Shown here piece by piece: positions 22,757 to 35,471 of a DNA stretch of 64,000 bases. The translations under genes and the position numbers were made by a program. The notes below the pieces were generated by a model, which made no database searches, was not told the DNA's origin, and saw only the letters and a list, made by a program, of their open reading frames with translations. The stretch spans positions 3,100,001 through 3,164,000 of the forward strand of contig JADFUC010000954.1 of assembly GCA_019722365.1 (NCBI GenBank). The letters are read 5' to 3'. Origin of the DNA: Lithospermum erythrorhizon (lineage: Eukaryota; Streptophyta; Magnoliopsida; Boraginales; Boraginaceae). Every line of letters starts with the position of its first letter. Positions within the stretch are counted from its first letter, which is position 1.

Positions 22757-24513
22757 CTGGGCACCCCTCTAACTATTTTGCAGTTGCTCCCAAGACCCCC
22801 CGAACTATTTCCGATCACCCCCTAAACTATTTCCGATCACCCCGATCATTAGTGAAACGACTATATTACCTTTAAAATACACATCAGTCATTGAAACGAC
22901 TATTTTATCCCTAACACTAAAGTATGCGACTAAAACGCCCAAACTCCTTTTCTTCCTCCCTTAACACACCCCACCCCATCCCCCCGAGACGTTATACACA
23001 CAATCTTAAAACACCCAAACCCAAGCCAGAAACGAATTATTTCACCCCTCCTATTGCAGTCAGAAGCAGCCATGACAAAATTACCAAAAGCCGCTTCCCC
23101 ACCCCTACCTGCCTCCACCCCCACCTCCCCTATCCCCACCATACTTCCCCATCGGAGCCCATCCTACCCCCCCACCAGAACCCAACCCTCCTCCAAAATC
23201 CAGACAACATCCATCCCTACTCCCAAAAAACATCATTTTCCAATGGTCCCTTCAAAAGTCCCTTCATCAACACCAACTTGAGCCAAACTCTTGAGAGTGG
23301 AACAAGAATAGACTAATTAGAATCAATTTTCATCAAAGTGCCCGTTTTCTTACTTCTAAAACAGACTAATCCGGAGTTTTACCAGCCTCGCTAAGAATTT
23401 CTGATTAGTATAATTGTGGGATCTTCATGGTTATGAATTCTCCTGATTTTGCAAAAAAAAATTCTTTGGGTTGTCTTAATTTTCGCAACTCCATAAGAAA
23501 AATCGCTACTCTTTCTTGATTTTGGAGGATGAACTGGACAATTTGTGTAAGCAGATCTTGTGTTTATTTTGAATCCATTTTCTTCTTGAAGAATGGAACT
23601 TGAATCTTTTGATTGATTAAGAGGGCTACGTGATGAAGATTTGATTATGTTGTGGTTTTCTTTGATTTCACACATTGTTTTAGTCATTTTTTCTTTTACT
23701 GAGCTGATAAAGTCCACCATAACTTCCAGTCATCCTTTTGTGTGGAAATATTTCTGGTGCAGAAAATGTTGCACTTAGAAATTATTCAAGAAATCGAACA
23801 TCTTTCTATTTCCCTTTGTCGATGAAGGTAGCTTTACAGCCGGCGAAGCCGAACTCAAACATGAAATTGTTGGTATCGTCAAACTTTGTTCAGTATGATA
23901 TTTGTTCAGTGGAAAGCAAAACCCATCATTATTGGAAGAGGCTAGAAGACAGTACAGAGTCTGGTTTCTGAAGAATTCTACAACAACATTACAACTCAAT
24001 GATAAAATAGTCAATATTACAAACTCAAAAGATTAAACCTGATTCAATTTTTGTTGGAAATCAGAGCAAGAAAAGCAAAAAGAAACCATAATAGTAACTT
24101 GGGGGTAGGTTGTGGGGTGGGGCGGGTAGGCTGTGGGGTCGAGGCAGTAGGGAAGCGGTAGGGTAGAAGCGAACACTATACACACAATGTATCAAGAATT
24201 TTTAAATAAACGAGCATTTCGGCTCTAACGAAACTTCCTAACTACTACACTCAAGAACAAGTGGCGGACAAAATAAATATTTCATAAATTCAAACCCAAC
24301 AATCGCTTAAAAGCGTAGAATAAACTGTGCATGCAAAATGAAGAATATTTATCCATATTTTAAGAGACAACAACATTTTATCATGACCAACGCCAAGTAT
24401 TTTACGGTAATATAAATATTTCAATTAACGAAAAATTAAAACAGATGAAATAAAAAATATTGTAGACACTAAAAATAGCTATAAACAATAATTCAGGGGT
24501 GCCCAGACACTAA
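22757..24513. mobile_element. TIR-bounded element of unknown family, possibly carrying captured sequence
   Basis: The left end reads CTGGGCACCCCTCTAACTATT and the right end, reversed, reads CTGGGCACCCCTGAATTATTG, so the termini are inverted over about 20 bases. Just inside the left end the motif 'cccc.gaactatttccgatcacccc' occurs twice in tandem, which is common in plant DNA-transposon subterminal regions. No transposase is visible. The interior has a C-rich part (22940-23240) and two consecutive minus-strand frames (23720-23391, 109 aa; 24014-23775, 79 aa) of unrecognised sequence that could be captured gene exons. No target duplication could be read with confidence. Confidence 0.5.
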
Positions 24514-25049
24514 AACAAGATATACTAATATGTATTAATTGTATAAAACCATAAGATGTTTCACCAACGCCTGATAATAATCTGAGTTACATGGTTTACC
24601 AGAATGCCGATATCTGCATTTACCTGATTATCAAAGGCTTTGGCCAGATTGTGCAATAGTCTCCTAATTTGGGAAAAAGGGCCTATCTTTAAAAAAAAAT
24701 ATCAACTTCCTTTTAATATTATCGTTTTAATATAATAAATTAAATTTTTATATTTTAAGGCATTTTTTTACTACTTTTTATTTTTAAATTATTGACTAAC
24801 CAATATATAGTTCCAATTAATTATCATTTTATATTTTTAATGTGACTTTTTGTACTATTTTTCTTGTAAATAAGAAATTCATAAAACGACAACTAAAAAA
24901 AACTACGTAAGTAGGAAAAGGAAGACAAGGAGGTTTTACAACATTTTCTAAATGAATGTTTAACAATTTATTAACAAATTGATTTTATATATAGTTATTT
25001 AGTTTTGCCATCAAAATATATTATTGATAAATTTAATAAAAAGGCTACA
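24514..25049. other. Intergenic, AT-rich, nothing recognised
   Basis: No coding or repeat structure beyond A/T-rich tracts is visible between the TIR-bounded element and the degenerate LTR element. Confidence 0.45.
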
Positions 25050-26000
25050 TTTCAGATCTGCGCACATGAACCCCGCTTTTTGGCGACGGCCCTCAAAAGG
25101 AGATAAGTAACTGAGTCCTATTACACCTAAGAATACGCTGCGCAGCATTATTGTGCCAACAAGAACACTCAACTGATATAAGTCCTGGCTTAAAATAAAA
25201 CAAAGACAAAAAATAAAACACCACATTTATTTATAATCAGCTTCAAACAGAACTGCATCTAATCTGTGATAATAGCTCGCTTCAGTCAAGGATTCAACTA
25301 TAACTTCGAAGAAATTATAATGGTGGATTCTTATACGAATACGATCCCCATATTCTACTTCTCCTACTCTACTCCAAATGCTCTGTAAGCCTGCGCCTCC
25401 CCTAACTTCTATCCTCACGACACTCTCCCCAAAGGTTTGACTTACAAGAATCAAATCAAAATAAAGCTCTCGCTGATCAAGTTATATTGAATGAAATATA
25501 AGCAATCGCATACAAGATTAAAGAATTCTTCTAACACAAATAGCCTACACTAAATTCTCGTTGATAGCTCACACAACACAAGAACAATCTCTTTGAATAG
25601 AAGAGTAATAATTTATAGTTTGTGTTTGAACTCCTTATATATGAGAAAGACATTGTGATTTCTATTTCAATAGCCAAATATTTGATCAGCTAAAAAATCT
25701 TTCATTAATAAAAAGCGAAATTCCAACCGACCCACCACTCTCAGACGCTACCAACAATCCTCGATCTCCAAGAAAAAAGTTTTATGTGACGAAAATATCT
25801 CTCTTCCAAATATTACCAAAAATCAGACCGCAAAATATTCCACAGCTCGGGGAGCGAATCAGACTAACTGCCTTTTGACACTTAGTTTAACACTTCGACA
25901 TCAGCGCTTTTCCTACCAATAAAATTGCCACTAATAAAACACTTTCAAACCTCTGGCTAATATTTTGTGTGCAAAACACATATCTTTCTGACTATATTCT
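25050..26000 (-). repeat. 3' LTR of the degenerate element (edges approximate)
   Basis: It pairs with 27828-28750. Matching stretches lie at 25120-25180, 25260-25430, 25560-25620 and 25860-25930. The left edge is uncertain, because the first ~70 bp have no clear partner. A purine tract on the minus strand borders the right edge. Confidence 0.55.
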
Positions 26001-26059
26001 CCTCTTTTGCCTCAAAAAGCCAACTTATATAATAAACATATCTTTTTCTAATCTATTAA

Positions 26060-27810
26060 GATCACATTTGTGCTACAAGACTAGTAAAAACTCCTCCGAC
26101 CGACCATCGTTCTAATATTACGTCAAGCCATGAACATCATGCATACATCCTGGACGGAAACAACATCAAGCCTGAACTTCTTTTTCACTTCAACGAAGAT
26201 CCCTTTGATCCTCCATACTTTAAAGTTTAACAATACAAGAATTGCTCTCGATAATCATTCTGAATCTCCATTCTTTGCGGCAAGCTATGTATTAGAATCA
26301 CCTACCCTCCATTTCTTACGATAAACAAATTTAACTGAACATGATGAATCTCACCATGTTGATGAATGCTTCTTCCATGTAGAAGTTAGCAGGTCTTACG
26401 TGGCATTTCTTCCGCCAAATACGCAAACCATTTCTTTTTCTTTTGTTCTTGCAACGCTTTTAGCACGGGAACCACCAAATACGACTAAGCAACATTTGGA
26501 ATATCAGCTGGGATTCTCGTAACTTTCGCTACATTTAAAGAATCTTAGAATTTTTGTAGCACATTCTCCAAAGAATATCCTACACTCAGAGGCTATTGAG
26601 ACTCGACTAATAAGCGAATTTCATCCATAACTTGAAGTCCTTAACTCTGGGAAAGGCTGCATAGATTTTCACAGAGATTCAGCTGATAAAATCTCTCAAA
26701 TATCTTCTAATTTAGAGTTGATATTTAACATCTTATTGTTTCATCTCCAAGGCGCATTTATTTTTCCTGTTTTAGAAAAGTTCATTAACCTACAACAAGT
26801 TAACAACTTTCAAAAATCACCACAAGTTCTCTGGCAAGACATCTTCTTTGTCATCAATTAATTCCTTTCTTTCAATCATACTAATATTTATGTTTGCACA
26901 GAATGCAACAATCTTCCCAACACCATCCTTTAGTTTTTGTTTTCATCATTTATGCACATATATTTCTTTTGTGAAAAAGTTGGACATTGAATCAAGTTAT
27001 GACCATAACCTTCACACATCCCTTGATCTCATAGTTTGATTTATCCAATCCTTTTCAACATTTCCATGCCCGGTAGGTACCGACTGCCGATTGCATCTAT
27101 CACCGACTTCCGGGTTCGATACAAATGCCGCTTAGATTTCTTTATCCTATAACTTCATCATCACAGACATTTCAAATGAAATAATAAACCAACTACCTCA
27201 TCAATCCTCATGATATAGATGTCATTCGCCTCTTCCATGACAACCACTTTAGAGTTGAATCTCTCGGGAAGAGATCAGAGTATCTTTTTGACAATCTTTT
27301 TCACACACGTTTTCCATGTCATAGAATCTATTGAGGCTCCTTGGCCCATAATGAACTCAATGATGGTTTACTCCTTTTCTTCATTCTCGCATTCTCCAAT
27401 TTGGGCGGACAAAAGTCAAAGACAACACACACGAACCTCATGAAGTCCCTTCAAATACACGTAAAGCCAGCAGTTTCCCAAGCTTCTTTGGTACCGATAC
27501 AAGTTTGATCAGCAGCGAACATTTTGTTTATACAACTACATATTTGATCCAAGTGCCTTCAAGCCTATCGAGGCTTGGGTTCCTTTACACCAATCCAATC
27601 AAAGCTTCTCAATCACGCTTACCGCTTAAAAGTTGTCATGAGTGGATCCAAAATTGTATAAAAATGATTTCCATGTTTTAATATCCTGACCTCATGTAAA
27701 GTTAAACCATCATGCTCTTCCAATAAGTATAATCAACCATTAAGAATGGTGAGGACGATTTATTGAACTTTCTTTCATCTCACACATGACACACAAGATC
27801 TCAATTCATT
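26060..27810 (-). pseudogene. gag-like remnant of the degenerate element
   Basis: Minus-strand fragments resemble the copia gag region between primer site and zinc knuckle: ADQTCIGTKEAWET near 27500, EEANDIYIMRI near 27220, and CEGYGHNLIQCP near 27010, in which the Cys-His-Cys spacing recalls a zinc knuckle. Frames shift repeatedly. Nothing after 26900 resembles integrase or polymerase. Confidence 0.45.
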
Positions 27811-27826
27811 CCGATACCACCTTCGA
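27811..27826 (-). other. Primer-binding site of the degenerate element
   Basis: The minus strand reads GGTGGTATCGGAATG. The TGGTATC core is the initiator-tRNA-Met primer site also used by the copia element at 7129-7143. It sets the element's orientation. Confidence 0.6.
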
Positions 27827-27827
27827 C

Positions 27828-28750
27828 ATGTTTCTACACAGATAGATCGTTGAACACGCTAGCACCAACAGCTATAACGCTTGATCGATAGTATAAGTCT
27901 GACAAAAATAAACAGAGAAAATAAAACACTACAAGATTTATAACTCGCCTAATGCAACTTCAGATTCAATCTGGGGATGCCTGCCCAAGGATTCCACTAT
28001 AACTCGAAGACATAAGGGACTTATACCAGACGCCCCATATTCTACTTCGCCCCACTGCATCTAAAGTAAGCAAATAAACCATAAAAGTCTGTGCCTCCCT
28101 AACTTCTACCCTCACGCCACACCTCCCAAATATCAATTTAATGACCGACAGTTTCACAAGGATCAGCAGAGTAAACAACAGTCATAAGTGTCCTATTATT
28201 CAGCTAGAAGATTAGAGTAGCTCTTCTAATACAAATACACTTAAACTCTTTTCTGAGACAGCTCACAGCCACAACACAAGAACAATCTCTCTTGTCAATA
28301 GAATACGAGGCACATTTCTTAGCTCAGGTTTGAGCCCTTATATGGCAGCACATTTAGTACGCCTTCTACAACAGCATTTGATCTGGGATCAAAACCTTTT
28401 AATAAAAGGAGTTCCAACCGACTCCACCCGCTACCATATGTCCAACTTGATCTCCATGAAAACCTTTGATGTAACGAAATATTCTCCAAATATTACCAAA
28501 ATCAGACCTAAAATATTTGTACGTTTACTAATGTTAAATTTATTATGGTCAACTGCCTTGATACTGATTTAACACTTCGACACCGCCACAGCTGGCTTAC
28601 CAATAAACAACAAATCCTTTTCCTAAATAATGTCCTCCAAAGTCCAACTGCCATGTTGGCAGTCATTGATTAGGTGCCCGCCATCATTCCCGGCGCATCC
28701 GTCAAATCCAACATTCCTGAATAGGTAACAGTTGTGTTGAAAAAAGAGAC
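27828..28750 (-). repeat. 5' LTR of the degenerate element (edges approximate)
   Basis: This is the right-hand member of the direct-repeat pair. It shares with the left copy 'acacgct' plus 'ccaaca' near 27855, the 'ccccatattctacttc' block near 28035, 'cacaacacaagaacaatctct' near 28270 and 'tttaacacttcgaca' near 28567. The two copies differ by many substitutions and small indels. Confidence 0.55.
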
Positions 28751-31700
28751 GCTAAAAGTTATATCGATATTTTATAACCAAGTTTTGAATGAACATCAGA
28801 TCCGCATAACCATTAAAAGGACACACGCTTGTATTTACGCCCACTCAATAATGATCACCGATACCATCCGGTCCATCATCTTTGACTTCCGCTTCTGAAT
28901 AAAGAACTTCACTCTATTCATTCTAAAAACGATTTTGTATATATATATTATTTCTCCCAACATGAGATAGAACTCTGCCGTAATCATCAAAACACAAAAA
29001 TGGAATCCGGGCGCTTTCAACGTAAGACTCAATAAAAGAATTGTAGTTATCATATCTAACGCTAATTGCGCGCTTGAAACTCATGATTGCATCGATTAAT
29101 CCTTACTTTAATCGATTAATAGCTAGGCCCTTTGGGGAACAAGTAGCATCTCAAGCGTGAAACCATCAACAAAACTCAGAAAATAAACGAATAGTAGCCT
29201 GTGAATACATCCTAGCCTTTAAAGATTGCCACATAATAACAAGGGCACTGCCACGACTCTAGAACATCCTTCGCGCCGAACGACGGCATTTAATCCTGGC
29301 CTAACAAGATTACTTTGCATTGCTCAAGCAAATAATGTTTATGATTAATTAACAATGAAATGCATTACTTATAAAAAAAATGACTAATAATAGGATGCAG
29401 TGCATGTTGATTAAGTTATCGAAATCATCGATTTACTTTTCGAACCATGTATGTAATCATTATGTCTTGATATGTTTCAAAACATTACACCTAAGTATTA
29501 AACTAAATTGAATATTTAATTTCTTTGGTATGGAACTATTATTAACATCACTTTCTAAATTTTTCTCAAAATCTTCATTTATATATAACAATTTTTATTT
29601 TTGAAAACACCTTTTTACGATATACTTAAATTTTCCTATCATTACCCAAAACATAAAATCAAAGATTTCAAGATTTTCAATAATTAAAGTACATAAATAA
29701 TATGTAGAATTCAAGATAAATTTCAGAGATGCAGAATTTTTAGGATCATTATTTTAAGTAATAAAAATATTAATTTATCAATTTTTAACTTTTTCAATAC
29801 TTATTATAATTTTTGGTGATAACCGACACACATATTCTAATGGCAAATAATTGATGTCCGTAATTTTGGTATTTTCCAGAACGTTGTGCCTACAAACATG
29901 TTATTGTTGTCCCCTTTTCTGTATTTGTGAAACGATCCACTGAAGAGGAAGCCACTCAAGAAATGTTAGGTAGAGTAGTTGAAAAAGTTAGTTAAAGGGA
30001 AAAAATCACAGGAAAATCTAATTATCACTGTTGATTTGCTATAAAAATGTTGCCCTAATAATTTTTGAAATTGATGAGGTCTACTACTTCTAAAGAACAT
30101 AACGTTGATATAGTTTTCAAAGATGTACTAAACCTAATTAAACCTTAATATTTACTGCAAACAAAACTTTCTACATACACTTATTTTGTTGAACATGGGG
30201 ATGACAAGCAAACACATATGAGGAGTAATAATTAGTGATTTAATGATCAGATTGAAGCACTAAAACTTTAAAATCTGTACTTACTATTCCCTCCAATTCA
30301 AAAAGATTATCATTTTTGAAAATTGAAGTAGAGCTTTGACCGTAGTTAACTAATTATTCATATTCCTAATAAATATAAAATTATAATTATATTCACTTTT
30401 TAAAAATAATATAATATTATTTTTTATATTATTGAAATATATAAACTAACCAATATTTATTTATGAGTCATGCCTGTTAAAGAACAAAGATGAAAAAGAA
30501 ACTATTTTTCATACTCAATATTTTGTTATATGCTTTTGATTTCTCTTAAAAACAAAAGAGTATTGAGAATTGTGTAGTTTAAAACCAATAGGCACTATAA
30601 GATCACAGATAAAATTCTAACTCTCATCCTCTACGCCCCCAACCGACTGGGAACAAGTCTTTTATTCATCTTTTCGCCACGAATCGCTTCCTTCACTTTA
30701 TACCCTTAGTTTATAATACAATATTTATTTGGCCATCTGTCATATGCTGAATTCTTGGTGACCTGATCATTTAGAAGGTATTAAACAATATTAACTCATT
30801 ATTCCCTTAATATATAGATTATTTGTTGAATCAGAACCCATCACAACCCCTAATATTTAAATCTGCTTAAACTTAACTACTAATGTTCAATAATTAATAT
30901 ACCAATTATATATATGAATTTAATAACCTGGGTCAGTACAATCAAATTATTTAACATACATTTACGATATTATCATTCAATTCTAAATACAGCACTAAGA
31001 CAAAAACCTACGATAAGATAAGAAAACGTTAAATTACCAAAGACAAGAAAATATTGATAATGCTGCCGATAAAAATAATTTGATATGAAATGAATTATTG
31101 ATTTTAATGGTCCACCATATTGGACATAGTCGTTATAAGCCTATTTTGTGCCATGATCAAACTATCAATTGTTATTTGTAGCCTAATAGGTGTATATGCC
31201 TATACGGAGTACTTTATTAATTGTACGTGTGAAGAGAAGAGTCTTTGACTATCATTGTAGATTGATTAATATAGCTTTAGCTCATCTAAATCGAAGTAAT
31301 TCATCCAGCATAGAAATGAATGAAAACGTTATATTTATACAATCGAAATTTTTTAGTGGATAAGACTTTGATTAGTTTTATATTTTTAACCAAATTTAGG
31401 AGGATTATCATTATTTTCAAAATTTAAAAACTCGTAAGGTAATAATTGAATAAATGAAAATATCAATTAAAAATGAAGAGAATATTAGATCCAAATGAAG
31501 AACGTTTCACTGATCTACTTATGGAAAGTAATTAAGAATTAAAAGTATATGAGATATAATCTAATTGGAGTTTGTAGGGAAATCGGTCACCGTAATTAAC
31601 AGACATATACAAAACCCAGAACTTTAACTTATGCTTAGCCTGAATGCCGGCTCCGTCAACCTGTCTGAAGCCTGCCTCGAGGCCTGGGCTCACCTCGAAG

Positions 31701-34700
31701 GACCCAAAAATCAATGCTCGATTCTGCCTCGAAAAAGCTCAAAGTTGAGTTTTGATTCTTGGGGCTTCCTGGTTGGAAATGAATTTTGAACATGAACACA
31801 AAAATTGATGCTTTAATTTATATGGTTCAAGCCTGGAGCCTTTGGCCCGAGTTCAGTTTTTATCATTCTTTAACATAAAATGCAGGGATCCATGAAGAAC
31901 TATATATAATTGCACCATGTCATTTGAAACATAAATTTCAGGGACCCAATGGTAAGGGGTAGGAATGATTGTTAAATCACAACAACTATCTATATATGTA
32001 GTCCTAGATGTGTATTGGACATGCACTAACTGTTGGTACCTGTTTCCCAGGTCGTAATGATACTAATGTTGAGTTCCACCAGGGGTGGTCCGGTTTGACC
32101 GGCAAGAATCTAGGATGTGGGAGCCCGCCTCACCTGCAATATTTTGCCTGCCACACCAACAATTCTGCATCCTCGTCTCGAAATTTACCTTATGAGCGAA
32201 TCAAGGGGACGCGTTTTCCAACCGATTTGCTAATGTTTCCTTAAACCACTTCAATATTTGTGACTGCCACCTCGCGCGACTGAACTCCACACCGCATTTA
32301 AAAACGTTGGGTGACATTAACATTTATCATTCTCGCTCCTTTATTACTGATGCCTGGGCACATTAATTTTACCATTCCACGACTGGTCACTTGCCAATCA
32401 ATTAGACATTGCATGGATGGTTGGACATCCACTAAACATGGAGAGTTACATCAATGAAAAGATTTGTGAAATAAATAAAAAGAATAATATGGAGTAATAT
32501 AATTTGATAATCGTGTCTTCCGAGATCTCAATGGACGGACATAACCCTTTATTTATAAATGGTTATGATAGTAAATATTTCAATAAAATCATATAAAAAT
32601 ATATGACACAATGCAATCTCTATCATCTATCTAACAAGAAACAATTCATAATTATCTGTAATAGAAATTGAACCGATTGAAAATGAATTTTGATCTATAG
32701 AATTTACAACATTGGCAGTGTCTGATTCATTCAAGCAAAATCAACTGTGCACTTTTATTTTTTATTTTTAAATGAATGTTGGTAACTTGGCTATTCTACT
32801 TTTTTTTACTGTTTAGGTTTGAAAAAAGTGACAAATTTGAATTTATATGGGGTCGTTAGATTGTAACTATCCTTTTGCATTGAAAATCGTTTCCTTCATT
32901 AATTTTGATATACGTAGTAATTATTTATGGACAATTGTTATGATTAAGAAAAGAAGAATACATATATATGACGAAGAAGGTTTATATATATATACGTTGT
33001 ACTTCATTCTTATTATTCAAATGGCTTAATTAATTAGATAGTACAAAATAATATCTACACGAAAAATTAGAGAATATCTCGAAATGCTACAGCTTACAAC
33101 TTAGTACAAAGCAAAAAAACAAGAACTGAATGCTACTTACCAAAATATGGATTTTTTTGTTATGAAAGCAGGAATATGGTTGTAGATCCTGCCCCATCTG
33201 AATTAATGAAACTTCTTCGGCTGTTAAAAAGGCTTAAACTCTTCCCGCCGCGAATTATTAATCGCTTAGCTTCCTCCCTTAACTTCGTAACTGCACAAGT
33301 ACTCTACACCGCCACGCCTCGAATTAATAACTGGCCAAATCTGCCCCTGCATCACTATAATAGGCCGATCGATCACTCAATTAACTACAACTTTATCTTT
33401 TAAATCATAATTTGAAAAATGAGGAGCTGTACAAACATTAGCCTGACCCAACTACTTTTCTTTATTTAAAATCGACCCATGCCTAATATACGCATAACTG
33501 GCTCTCATCAAAAGTGGATCGATCACTCAATTTCCACACAAAATGAATGAAATCCTCCTAATGAACAAATGTATAGTCAGCAAGAACCGACCGATTTAAA
33601 AATTTATAACCACTGGGTCATTTGGCAGCCATAAGAATAGTTCTTTTAAAAATAATCTATTCTTTGTTTGCTAGATAAATGCAAACAATTTGCAGTATTC
33701 CAAACATATTACTGTTACTCCTCCAATTAATTCTAATCGAGGTTTTATTATCCGTTGTAAAATTTGTATCATGCATAACTTTTAATTATAATATGAAATT
33801 TTACAATAAAATATTTTCTTTTTAGACGGATCGGATTATATTAATTTATAGTAATTAGAATAAAAAAATACATATTAATCTATAATTAAAACTTAATTTG
33901 AGAAAATATAAATCAAAATTGTTTTGAATACCTTATATCTAGGGTATATCTAGGGTGTGCCAAAAATTTGAAACTTAACTGAACCGACCGAAATAACTAA
34001 GTCGGTTATTTTGAGTTCAAAAGGATACGCTAAAAAATTGGCCCAAAACCAAAACCGATCCGAATAGATCAAATTGAACTGATTTAAAGCTCGAACTTCA
34101 GAGTAATCAAGAAATATGTTCTGCTTACTTAAAATCGAAAGTGAAAGTTAATGCATCTGCCAACACTGTAATAACCATACTCAGGAAAAATACTATTGCC
34201 AATAGAAAAAAATGAAGAAAAAGAAAGAAAGCACACGAGGGCAAAGGACTGGCCAAAATCTATGGAACAACAAATATAGAATCCGAATTAAGAAATTCCC
34301 CTGATCAATGTATTAAATGGTGGACAACCATACCAAATTAAACCAGGCACCTTCTGTATCAATTAATGCTACCCAAAGGCCAAAGCCCTGAAGGCTGAAG
34401 GACATCTCACCGCCTATCCAACCTGCCATCATCACAAAATATCAATATAAGGAAATACTCATTCCATCCCATTTAATTGGGATATGAATACACTTTGCTA
34501 TGCATATATCCCCCTATTGCTAGGACTTGGATATCAATAAATACTCTACCTTCCACTTAAATTTTCAGAAACGATATCATTGAAACACATAAATATATGT
34601 GAAATATTTAACATTATAATAATGATAATTAGTATTGAGTTAATACTTATAAATTTTATTTGATTAATCTACAACTTAAACTAGAGAAAATATTGCTAAA

Positions 34701-35300
34701 TAATAAATAGTCTCCCAATAATAGAAGGACAAAAACTATCAACCATCATATTATATGTTTATATTTAGGACCCGTTCATTCACATATGAATAAAATAAAT
34801 ATAATCAATCATTACTATTTAAATTTTGACCAATTTTACTCATATCGTTAACTTATCAATTAATGTACTAGCCCGAAATCATGTGGGTGTCATATGACTA
34901 TTTTATAAGGGAGAGTTTAGTAATTTGGTAACAAAAAAATAAAAATAAAAAACACATCCCCAATAATTTTTCATTTCATTCTTATTTAACAAACAAAACT
35001 CAAGAATATATTGCATTCGATTATATAAAATGTCTATTTGAATTCTTAAATATCAACACCAATATAAACAGTATATTACCACGTCAAAATTAATTATATG
35101 AATACAATGTATTCCTTTTTTTTTAATCATATTCTATCATCTCTTTCTTGATCACGGCAAAAAGTATAATTAAGAAAATAAAATCCCACTCCAATTTTTT
35201 GATCCTAATTTAATGAAGCAAAGACAGCATCATTAACCCCACCAAAACTCACATTACAATGTCTTAAAACACCTAAAATCCCTGTCTACCTCCCCATTAT
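28751..35300. other. Long intergenic stretch without recognised genes
   Basis: The region is mostly AT-rich. Three GC-richer islands stand out: 28790-29310, 31600-31860 and 32000-32400. The last has an open frame at 32008-32244 with a Gly/Cys/Pro-rich centre, and 33176-33403 has an unrecognised frame. None shows a domain or splice signals I can defend. A plant-MITE-like start ('ctattccctccaattcaaaaag') lies at about 30287 without a clear partner end. Confidence 0.4.
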
Positions 35301-35310
35301 TATATAAATA
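35301..35310 (+). promoter_or_regulatory. Putative TATA box of the remorin gene
   Basis: TATATAAATA lies about 160 bp upstream of the chosen start codon at 35472. It is followed by a pyrimidine-rich stretch ('gcttcctcca') and an A-rich leader. This is a normal plant core-promoter arrangement, giving a 5' UTR of about 130 bases. Confidence 0.5.
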
Positions 35311-35471
35311 GCTTCCTCCATAAAGATTCTCAAAACAAAAAATCCACCATTGCATGTAAGCAATAAAGCACCATTTTTTATGTTCAAAATTCAAGAAACT
35401 ATAAAAGAAACTTGATACCATATTCATATATGAGAGAATTTCTTTAACTATTTTATACTAAAAATTGAGTA

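Larger units (their letters stand above)
25050..28750 (-). mobile_element. Degenerate LTR retrotransposon with gag-like remnants only
   Basis: Two direct copies of a ~0.9-kb sequence flank a 1.8-kb interior. Shared blocks include 'aaggattc.actataac', 'ccccatattctactt', 'cctcccctaacttct.ccctcac' (minor differences), and 'tttaacacttcgaca'. A minus-strand primer site (GGTGGTATCGGAAT, 27826-27811) lies inside the right copy, and a purine-rich tract (AGAGGAGAATATAG) lies just inside the left copy near 26002. The order and orientation are therefore those of a minus-strand element. The interior shows gag-like bits and a CEGYGHNLIQCP knuckle-like motif near 27000, but no integrase or RT. It may be a non-autonomous derivative of copia, or an internally deleted copia. 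Confidence 0.65.

Noticed and set aside
22924..23316. 130-residue Pro/His-rich open frame
   Set aside because: Its composition is simply that of a C-rich stretch inside a TIR element, and three frames are open at once.
32847..33403. Two small open frames
   Set aside because: They are AT-driven or unrecognised, with no splice-supported exons or known domain.
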